Shown one piece after another: positions 57,767-64,000 of a DNA stretch of 64,000 nucleotides. The translations under genes and the position numbers were made by a program. How positions within the stretch are numbered: the stretch's first letter is position 1; each line of letters begins with the position of its first letter. The notes under the pieces are model-generated. The model saw nothing but the letters and a program-made list of their open reading frames with translations. It did no database searches and was not told the DNA's origin. The stretch spans positions 41,839 through 105,838 of the forward strand of contig CALFUK010000039.1 of NCBI GenBank assembly GCA_937929945.1, in the 5' to 3' direction. The DNA is from an uncultured Saprospiraceae bacterium. Lineage in GTDB: Bacteria > Bacteroidota > Bacteroidia > Chitinophagales > Saprospiraceae.

Positions 57767-58261
57767 CTATCTCATCATGACAGATGCTTCTTTCACATCT
57801 AAGATTTTGACATCAATATTTTCTTTGGCCGTAGTGGCTAAGGATATACCGACATAGTCTGGGCTGATGGGAAAGGCTTTATGTGTGCGGTCTATGAGAA
57901 CAGCGACTTCGATCTTGCTTGGGATCACCTCCATGAATGGCTTGAAAGCATAGAAGATTGTACGGCCAGTATTCGCTACATCATCTACAATGATGACTAC
58001 TTTATTTTTCAATTCTGCGGTGGGCACATCTATAGTGATGTCTTCTTTAAGAGGTTTGGCTGGATTTAGTCTGATCTGACCAAGTGTGACAGGGATATCT
58101 GCTCGCTTAGAGAGTACTTGATGAATGAGCTTGGCGAATGCCATGCCATTGTTGTTGATTCCAGCTAATATGATGGCTTTCTCTTCGAAGTTATTTTCGA
58201 GGATTTCAATGGCAATACGATTGATCTTTTGTTTAATTTGATGATGGTCAAGTATTTGCAT
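57767..58261 (-). CDS. Phosphoribosyltransferase (PyrR-like)
   Basis: 164 residues. The PRPP motif is VVIIVDDVANTGRTIFYA, with a hood-like N-terminal region (DHHQIKQKINRIAIEIL). It resembles PyrR-type uracil phosphoribosyltransferases, which in other phyla regulate pyrimidine operons; in Bacteroidota such proteins are usually annotated only as phosphoribosyltransferase. No pyr genes are near. It shares a divergent promoter region with the Fe-S gene. Confidence 0.85.
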   Translation of the reverse strand: MQILDHHQIKQKINRIAIEILENNFEEKAIILAGINNNGMAFAKLIHQVLSKRADIPVTLGQIRLNPAKPLKEDITIDVPTAELKNKVVIIVDDVANTGRTIFYAFKPFMEVIPSKIEVAVLIDRTHKAFPISPDYVGISLATTAKENIDVKILDVKEASVMMR

Positions 58262-58311
58262 CGATCTCTGTATCTTGGCTTGAATAATGAATTGTCAATG
58301 AGTATATTCTC

Positions 58312-58329
58312 TATTATTGGACAAATTTA
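58312..58329. promoter_or_regulatory. Divergent promoter elements between phosphoribosyltransferase and Fe-S genes
   Basis: On the plus strand TATTATTG (58312-58319) approximates TAnnTTTG before the gene at 58339. On the minus strand TAAATTTG (58329-58322) is a perfect match for the phosphoribosyltransferase gene. They overlap closely in a 77-bp gap. Confidence 0.5.
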
Positions 58330-58338
58330 GAAGGGATT

Positions 58339-59715
58339 ATGAGCTTTTCACAGATTGCTTTCATTTTATTGATGGTATTGAGTATTTACTTTGCCGTCAA
58401 GCAGTTTTCCTTTATCATCAGAAATATCAAATTAGGTAAAGCTGAAACGATCTCTGGTGATGAGACGACCAGATGGAAAAACGTCATATTAGTGGCTTTA
58501 GGCCAGAAGAAGATGTTCAAGCGGGTGATCCCAGCAGTACTGCATGCTTTCATATACGTGGCATTTTTATTCACACAGATCGAGGTCATTGAGATCGTGA
58601 TTGATGGCCTATTCGGCGTGCACCGATTCTTTGCACCCTATTTAGGCATTTTATACACCATGATCATTGGGTCGATCGAGATCCTATCAGTTTTAGCTTT
58701 CATCGGTACGGTAGCCTTCTTAGTCAGAAGAAACATTATCAAAGTCCCCAGGCTGCATAAGCCAGAGATGAGCGGGTGGCCTACGGCAGATGCTAATATT
58801 ATTCTGGGCTTGGAGATATTGTTGCTCATTGGCATTTTTACCATGAATGGAGCTGATGTCATGCTGCAGAAAATGGATCCAGTTCACTATCCATCTACTG
58901 GCTTTCTACCAGTCAGTAGCATTATGGGGCCAATATTTCTTGAAGGCTTTGGTAAGAACATGCTTGTCTTTTTAGAGAGAAGCGGGTGGTGGCTGCACTT
59001 TCTGGTGGTCTTGGGATTTCTCTATTACATACCCAGATCTAAACATTTACATATCTTTTTTGCTTTCCCTAATGTCTATTTCTCTCCAGCCAGATCCAGG
59101 GGCGAGATGGAGAATATGCCAGCCATCATGAATGAAGTAAAATCTATGATGGGGCTCACTCCAGAAGCTGAGGCGCCGGACATGGATGCTGAGCTACCTG
59201 AGTTTGGGGCCAAAGATGTGTTTGATCTCAGCTGGAAGTCCATCATGGATGCTTATACCTGTACAGAGTGTGGTAGGTGTACCTCAGTCTGTCCGGCTAA
59301 CATCACGGGTAAAAAGCTATCCCCGCGTAAGGTGCTTATGGATATCCGAGATCGAGTGGATGAAGTGGGTAGAAATATTGACAGCGGATCTGGTAAGTAT
59401 TTATCAGAATCTGATAGAAAAGCTGGTGTGGCCTTGACTGCTGATAACTATGATGATGGTAAAAATCTCTTCGACTACATCACGCGTGAAGAGCTGCATG
59501 CTTGCACGACTTGCAATGCTTGCGTAGAAGCTTGCCCTGTAATGATCGACCCGCTGAAACCAATCATGGATCTGAGGCGGTACGAGATCCTGACCGAGTC
59601 AGCAGGACCAAGTGACTGGCTGCCGATGTTCACCAGTATCGAGAATAGTGGGGCTGTCTGGCAGATACCTGATGAAAGAGAAAAATGGGCCAAAGATTTT
59701 GCCGAAACCGATTAG
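58339..59715 (+). CDS. Membrane Fe-S oxidoreductase, HdrC/DsrK-like, with N-terminal membrane domain
   Basis: 458 residues. Four to five hydrophobic helices occupy ~1-235 (FSQIAFILLMVLSIYFAV, LHAFIYVAFLFTQIEVIEIV and others), like the cytochrome-b-type part of HdrE/NarI families. The C-terminal domain carries two 4Fe-4S motifs: C308-C311-C314-C318 (CTECGRCTSVCP) and C389-C392-C395-C399 (CTTCNACVEACP). It is paired with the CCG-domain protein 62 bp downstream, the arrangement of Hdr/Glc/Lut-type electron-transfer complexes. The donor and acceptor are unknown; quinone linkage is likely. Confidence 0.88.
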   Translation: MSFSQIAFILLMVLSIYFAVKQFSFIIRNIKLGKAETISGDETTRWKNVILVALGQKKMFKRVIPAVLHAFIYVAFLFTQIEVIEIVIDGLFGVHRFFAPYLGILYTMIIGSIEILSVLAFIGTVAFLVRRNIIKVPRLHKPEMSGWPTADANIILGLEILLLIGIFTMNGADVMLQKMDPVHYPSTGFLPVSSIMGPIFLEGFGKNMLVFLERSGWWLHFLVVLGFLYYIPRSKHLHIFFAFPNVYFSPARSRGEMENMPAIMNEVKSMMGLTPEAEAPDMDAELPEFGAKDVFDLSWKSIMDAYTCTECGRCTSVCPANITGKKLSPRKVLMDIRDRVDEVGRNIDSGSGKYLSESDRKAGVALTADNYDDGKNLFDYITREELHACTTCNACVEACPVMIDPLKPIMDLRRYEILTESAGPSDWLPMFTSIENSGAVWQIPDEREKWAKDFAETD

Positions 59716-59777
59716 AATTAAGCGTAAGCACCAATCATTTCAACACTAAGCATTAACCATTTAACATTAATAATAAG

Positions 59778-60563
59778 ATGGGTTTTAAGATATACACGAT
59801 GGCTGAAATGGCTGCTTCTAATGAAGAGCCAGAAGTATTGTTTTGGGTCGGCTGCGCGGGGAGTTTTGATGCCAGAGCGCAGAAGGTCACAGCTGCTTTT
59901 TCTAAAGTACTGCACCATGCAGGGATCAAGTTTGCCATCTTAGGCAATGAAGAAAGCTGTACAGGTGATCCTGCCCGACGAGCTGGTAATGAGTTTGTCT
60001 TCCAGATGTCAGCACTACAAAATATAGAAGTGCTGAATATGTACAATGTCAAAAAAATCGTCACAGCCTGCCCACACTGCTTCAATACGCTGCAGAACGA
60101 ATATCCCGCACTTGGTGGAAACTATGAAGTGCTGCACCACACCCAGCTGATCCAGCAGCTGATCGAAGAAGGACGGCTGACCATAGAAGGAGGCGGTTTT
60201 CAAGGGCAGAAGATCACCTATCACGATTCGTGTTATTTAGGTCGAGTCAATGATGAATATGAAGCTCCAAGATCCATCTTAGAAAAGATCGATTCTGGTC
60301 TGGTGGAGATGGACAGGGCGAAGCAGAGAGGTCTTTGCTGTGGTGCTGGTGGTGCACAAATGTTCAAAGAAGATGAGCCGGGTGACAAGCGGATTAACAT
60401 CGAGCGGGTAGATGAGGCCTTAGCCACTGGAGCCAGCACGATAGCTGTGAATTGTCCATTCTGCCTGACCATGATGAGCGACGGTGTGAAGGCTAAAGAA
60501 AAGCAAGAGGATGTTATGGTATTAGATATCTCTGAAATGATCGTTCAATCTAATAAATGGTAA
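59778..60563 (+). CDS. CCG-domain Fe-S oxidoreductase (HdrB/LutA-like)
   Basis: 261 residues. Two CCG modules: GCAGSFDARAQKV with TACPHCFNTL, and YHDSCYLGRVNDEYE with GLCCGAGGAQMF and NCPFCLTMM. Such domains bind a non-cubane [4Fe-4S] cluster or act in lactate/glycolate-type oxidation. It is the soluble partner of the preceding membrane protein. Confidence 0.9.
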   Translation: MGFKIYTMAEMAASNEEPEVLFWVGCAGSFDARAQKVTAAFSKVLHHAGIKFAILGNEESCTGDPARRAGNEFVFQMSALQNIEVLNMYNVKKIVTACPHCFNTLQNEYPALGGNYEVLHHTQLIQQLIEEGRLTIEGGGFQGQKITYHDSCYLGRVNDEYEAPRSILEKIDSGLVEMDRAKQRGLCCGAGGAQMFKEDEPGDKRINIERVDEALATGASTIAVNCPFCLTMMSDGVKAKEKQEDVMVLDISEMIVQSNKW

Positions 60564-60567
60564 TCAA

Positions 60568-61053
60568 ATGGTAGCTGACCTCATTGCACTGGACGATGCA
60601 TCACGGATCTGGATTTATCAGGCAGATAGGCACTTAGAAGATGCAGAACGCTACGAGATGCAGGCACACATTCATCAATTCTTAGGCTCTTGGACGGCAC
60701 ACAGCGCTGAGCTGAAGGCTTATGGCAACTTATTTCACAGCCGCTTTCTGACCATATTCGCTGATGAGACACAGGCTGCGGCCAGTGGCTGCTCTATTGA
60801 TAAGTCTGTGCATTTCGTGGAGCAATTAGGAGCACACTATCAAGTCGATTTTTTCAATCGCATGCTTTTCAGTTATTTTGATGAGCAGGAGCACGTACAG
60901 ACTGTGGACAGAGCAGGACTGCAGGAAGCTCATAAGAGTGGCCAGATACATGCAGAAACCCTGGTCTTTGATCATCTTGTCAAAAGTAAAGGCCAGTTTC
61001 TGACAGAGTGGGTAAAGCCTCTTCAGGACAGCTGGCTAAAACGATTCGTCTAA
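60568..61053 (+). CDS. Conserved Bacteroidota protein, often labelled 'ABC transporter ATPase'
   Basis: 161 residues, no Walker motifs, so the common database label is misleading. The sequence (SRIWIYQADRHLEDAERYEM; ETQAAASGCSIDKSVHF; NRMLFSYFDEQEHVQ) belongs to a small conserved phylum-specific family of unknown function. It begins 4 bp after the CCG-domain protein, so the three genes 58339-61053 form one transcript. Confidence 0.75.
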   Translation: MVADLIALDDASRIWIYQADRHLEDAERYEMQAHIHQFLGSWTAHSAELKAYGNLFHSRFLTIFADETQAAASGCSIDKSVHFVEQLGAHYQVDFFNRMLFSYFDEQEHVQTVDRAGLQEAHKSGQIHAETLVFDHLVKSKGQFLTEWVKPLQDSWLKRFV

Positions 61054-61158
61054 CAATCATTCCGCTATCAGTCTTACAATCAGTAACTGATATCATAATT
61101 CTCGATATTAGTCGATTATAATTGAACTTCACAAGCCCTTCCTATAGTTTTAGATTAT

Positions 61159-61623
61159 ATGTTTGGTAAAGTAAAACGCATACTAGGTATCGAGGGTGTC
61201 AAAATAGAACTGACTGCACCAGCAGAGGTCAAGCTGACAGATGAGAAAATCAGTGGTACGATCAAGCTGAGCTCACTTTCAGATCAGACCATTACCAAGA
61301 TCGAGCTAAGGCTGATTGAGAAATATTCCAGAGGCAGAAAGGAGAATCGACTCATCGATGAGTACACCATCGGAGAGCTAGTGCTATCTGATCATGTCAT
61401 CATCACCAAGGACGAAACGATCGAACTGACATATGAGCTTCCCTTCAAAGTCATGTCATCAGAGATGGACGTGATTGGCAGTAAGGGGCTCCTGCGCAAA
61501 GGTCTTGTGAGTCTGGCTAAAAAGCTCAGAAAAGTAAGCTCTACCTACCGAATTGTAGCTGATGCAACGGTGGCTGGCACACGCCTACAACCGTCCAGTG
61601 TGAGTGAGGTTTTAATTAAGTAA
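61159..61623 (+). CDS. Spo0M/arrestin-like protein
   Basis: 154 residues. It resembles the sporulation-control Spo0M N-terminal beta-sandwich (KIELTAPAEVKLTDEKISGTI, TKIELRLIEKYSRG, ELTYELPF). The organism does not sporulate; such arrestin-fold proteins in other bacteria are of unknown role. It lies convergent to the TPR lipoprotein (39 bp). Confidence 0.75.
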   Translation: MFGKVKRILGIEGVKIELTAPAEVKLTDEKISGTIKLSSLSDQTITKIELRLIEKYSRGRKENRLIDEYTIGELVLSDHVIITKDETIELTYELPFKVMSSEMDVIGSKGLLRKGLVSLAKKLRKVSSTYRIVADATVAGTRLQPSSVSEVLIK

Positions 61624-61662
61624 TATGCTCTTGACGCAGCAAAGTGCAGTTATAGAAAGAGG

Positions 61663-62592
61663 CTATTTCTCTTCACCTTGTCGTTTGTTCTCTAAAAACT
61701 CCAGAATCTCTTCGTCGGAGCGACCCATGTTTTCTAAGAGGAACTTTACGTCGTCGGCCATCTCATGCCTGGGGTACTTTTCTAAGAACTCGTTGTAGAT
61801 TTTTCGTGCTGCTTCTTCATCTTTCACATCGTTTTCCAAGATAAATCCTTTTAAGAAGAATACCGTCGGAGTCTTCTCGTAGTCAGGATAATCCTCTAAC
61901 AGCCAGTCATATATGCTAAGAGCCTTTGGTAGCGTTCTGATGCTCCTGGCTATCTCCGACGCTTTATATAGATATTCAGGAGATGCCTTGTCGCAGGGCG
62001 CACTGAGCGCATAAGCTTCTACCACATCGACGTATTTTAAGGCTGCTGCACGATTGAGACCATATTGGTCTGGATCGGAGAAGACTTGCTGAAATGTCGA
62101 GTCTACGTACGCTTTGAGCGTGATGACTTCGTCCGTCATTAGAGCTTCTAATGCCTGATCAGTAGGAGCATCTGCGTATTGCGTTTTATAGTTTTTATAA
62201 ATGACTTTAGCCGCATGTTTTTTATTGAGAGCACTCATGGAGCGAGCTAGACTTAGGACTTGGCTGGGATCTGATTTGCAGTCAGTCGTCGAGTTACGTA
62301 GTAGGGGGATGAGGTAGGCTATGGCCTTCGCATGTTGCTTTTGAGAGCCAGCAAAGCGAGCAGCCTCTTGCATGATGGGATTGATCAGTGCTTCATCATC
62401 TTTGTGCTCCTGAATAAATGATGTCACTTTTGCAAAGTAGCCATTCAGACTTTCTTTGGTCGGATTCGATGTCGCTTCTGCCAGCAATGTAGATATCTCA
62501 TCTATTTCAGGATGACCTTGATCTGTGCAGGCAGCGAAGCTCAGTAGCAACAGGGCGAATGATAGTAATCTTGATAGATAGGTTATGCGCAT
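61663..62592 (-). CDS. TPR lipoprotein
   Basis: 309 residues. The lipobox LSFAAC gives lipidated Cys22. TPR-like helices occur throughout, the clearest being YEKTPTVFFLKGFILENDVK and AARKIYNEFLEKYPRHEMAD at the C-terminus, resembling YbgF/BamD-type repeats. Likely a periplasmic scaffold; role unknown. It is divergent from the photolyase gene (79 bp). Confidence 0.85.
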   Translation of the reverse strand: MRITYLSRLLSFALLLLSFAACTDQGHPEIDEISTLLAEATSNPTKESLNGYFAKVTSFIQEHKDDEALINPIMQEAARFAGSQKQHAKAIAYLIPLLRNSTTDCKSDPSQVLSLARSMSALNKKHAAKVIYKNYKTQYADAPTDQALEALMTDEVITLKAYVDSTFQQVFSDPDQYGLNRAAALKYVDVVEAYALSAPCDKASPEYLYKASEIARSIRTLPKALSIYDWLLEDYPDYEKTPTVFFLKGFILENDVKDEEAARKIYNEFLEKYPRHEMADDVKFLLENMGRSDEEILEFLENKRQGEEK

Positions 62593-62671
62593 AGTCTGAT
62601 ATCAATGATATTTCTACAAAAATAGTAATTCAACTCAAAACACATATGATTATATTGATGTTAGACTACAT

Positions 62672-64000
62672 ATGACTAAAATCAATGCTTTCTGGTTCAG
62701 GAGAGACCTGCGAATTGAGGATAATGCGGGCTTATATCACGCCCTCAAGTCAGGCAACCGTGTGCAATGTTTCTTTTTGTTTGATCGGAATATTCTGGAT
62801 AAATTAGAAGAAAAGGGTGATGCGAGAGTCCACTTCATTCATGATGCCATCAAGGAGCTAGCTGAGCAGCTGAAAGAGTATGATGCTTCCATTGATGTAC
62901 GCTACGGTGAGCCCATCAAGCTGTGGAAGAAGATACTAAAGGACTATGAAGTCGAGGCTGTATACTCTAACCGGGACTATGAGCCATATGCAGAAGATCG
63001 AGATAATGAAGTCAAAGTCCTCCTGGAGAAGCATAAGGTAAAATGGCAAAGCTATAAGGATCACGTCATATTCGAGAGTGATGAGGTGCTGAAAGACGAT
63101 GGCAAGCCATACACCGTCTTCACCCCTTACAAGCGAAAATGGATCAAAAAGCTGGAATCCAAGGTGAATTCAAAACGGGAGAGTTACTACTTTAAGTCCT
63201 ATCCGACGAAGCAATATGCTGGCAGCCTCCATAAGTCAAAGCCAAAAGACATGCCCTCTCTGCAGGATATGGGTTTCAAAGCCTCTGAGATAAAGTTTCC
63301 CTCCAAGGAGGTGCCGCAAAAGATCATTAAGCAGTATGATGTGCTGCGAAATTTTCCTGCTAAAAATGGCACTTCCAGGCTCGGAGTGCATTTCAGATTC
63401 GGGACCATCAGCATCAGGGACAAAGCGCGTAAAGCAGCTAAGCTGAATGATACCTTTTTGAGTGAATTAGTCTGGCGAGATTTTTATTCGCAAATTCTGG
63501 CTCACTTCCCTCATGTAGCGGAGGATGCCTTCAGAGATAAGTATGAGAGGGTAGAGTGGCGCTACGACGAAGAAGACTTTCAGAAGTGGTGTGATGGCAT
63601 GACAGGCTATCCCATCGTCGATGCAGGGATGCGTGAGCTCAATGCCACAGGCTATATGCATAACAGAGTGCGCATGATTACAGCCAGTTTTTTGACAAAG
63701 CATTTGCTCATAGACTGGAGATGGGGAGAAGCTTACTTTGCGAAGAAGCTGTTAGACTTTGATCTGTCGAGTAACAATGGGGGCTGGCAGTGGGCATCTG
63801 GCAGTGGTACGGACGCGGCGCCATACTTCAGAATTTTTAATCCGACGACACAGCTTACCAAGTTTGACAAAGATCTAAAGTATGTGAAGCAGTGGGTGCC
63901 AGAATACGGCACTGATGACTATCCTGAGCCAATGGTGGATCATAAGGAGGCTAGAGAACGCTGTCTCAGTCGATATAAGGAGGCTTTTGCGGATTTGTAG
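62672..64000 (+). CDS. Deoxyribodipyrimidine photolyase / cryptochrome (class I)
   Basis: 442 residues, complete: the TAG stop is the last codon of the window. The N-terminal antenna domain starts FWFRRDLRIEDNAGL. The FAD-binding helical domain carries ELVWRDFYSQIL, DAGMRELNATGYMHNRVRMI, LIDWRWGEAYFAKKLLDFD and NGGWQWASGSGTDAAPYFRI, diagnostic of the class I family. It repairs UV-induced cyclobutane dimers with light; a cryptochrome-DASH or signalling role cannot be excluded. Confidence 0.94.
   Translation: MTKINAFWFRRDLRIEDNAGLYHALKSGNRVQCFFLFDRNILDKLEEKGDARVHFIHDAIKELAEQLKEYDASIDVRYGEPIKLWKKILKDYEVEAVYSNRDYEPYAEDRDNEVKVLLEKHKVKWQSYKDHVIFESDEVLKDDGKPYTVFTPYKRKWIKKLESKVNSKRESYYFKSYPTKQYAGSLHKSKPKDMPSLQDMGFKASEIKFPSKEVPQKIIKQYDVLRNFPAKNGTSRLGVHFRFGTISIRDKARKAAKLNDTFLSELVWRDFYSQILAHFPHVAEDAFRDKYERVEWRYDEEDFQKWCDGMTGYPIVDAGMRELNATGYMHNRVRMITASFLTKHLLIDWRWGEAYFAKKLLDFDLSSNNGGWQWASGSGTDAAPYFRIFNPTTQLTKFDKDLKYVKQWVPEYGTDDYPEPMVDHKEARERCLSRYKEAFADL

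Noticed and set aside
60568..61053. ABC transporter ATPase
   Set aside because: No Walker A, Walker B or ABC signature motifs are present.

Overview
The window looks like chromosome of a Bacteroidota member, most likely from the Saprospiria/Lewinella side of the phylum. Visible support: several promoters carry the Bacteroidota -7 element TAnnTTTG, one secreted protein ends in a type IX secretion (T9SS) type A sorting domain, two others end in the '3-coathanger stack' C-terminal domain common in Saprospiria, and TTG/GTG starts are frequent. The genus cannot be fixed from sequence alone.

Layout. 1-4.6 kb: partial NTF2-like secreted protein, haem/PQQ sugar dehydrogenase lipoprotein, DNA primase, small unknown gene. 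4.9-11 kb: M9 collagenase-like exoprotease, tRNA-Arg(TCT), a 740-bp gap, cytochrome P450, outer-membrane beta-barrel. 10.9-24.8 kb: a tandem 94-bp repeat array leading straight into a haloalkane dehalogenase / metallo-beta-lactamase / quinone oxidoreductase operon, followed by a long acyl-CoA catabolic cluster (two SDRs, acyl-CoA ligase, ACAD, MaoC hydratase, crotonase, histidine phosphatase, a dead TPR-histidine kinase, and a paired ACAD couple). 25-36 kb: alanine dehydrogenase, MsrA, helicase, membrane zinc-ribbon protein, then a MarR-MFP-RND-TolC efflux locus. 36-41 kb: MFS transporter divergent from an Lrp regulator, an unknown helical protein and a PLP aminotransferase. 41-52 kb: T9SS cargo protein, WaaA, FolE, FabD, AlgH, ABC-F, Nudix-like, PurC, SIMPL, patatin. 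52-64 kb: reversed 94-bp repeat array, a 1575-residue modular secreted protein, a phosphoribosyltransferase, an HdrC/HdrB-like Fe-S redox pair, Spo0M-like protein, TPR lipoprotein and a photolyase ending at the last base.

How the genes fit together. The 13.4-24.8 kb genes encode activation (acyl-CoA ligase), dehydrogenation (three ACADs), hydration (MaoC, crotonase) and oxidation (SDRs), consistent with degradation of a fatty, branched or ring-derived acid. The upstream P450 and dehalogenase could provide entry reactions, but that link is inference. The efflux locus is a self-contained regulator plus tripartite pump.

The most unusual signal is a ~94-bp repeat family. It occurs as direct tandem arrays (5, 2 and 3 units) and one single copy at four places and on both strands, without spacers. 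Each unit ends in AAACATATGAA, and at the dehalogenase the gene's own ATG sits exactly where the next unit would begin. Diverged versions with the same spacing lie directly before the start codons of fabD and of the tolC-like gene. This suggests a promoter or 5'-leader element that has been duplicated and dispersed.
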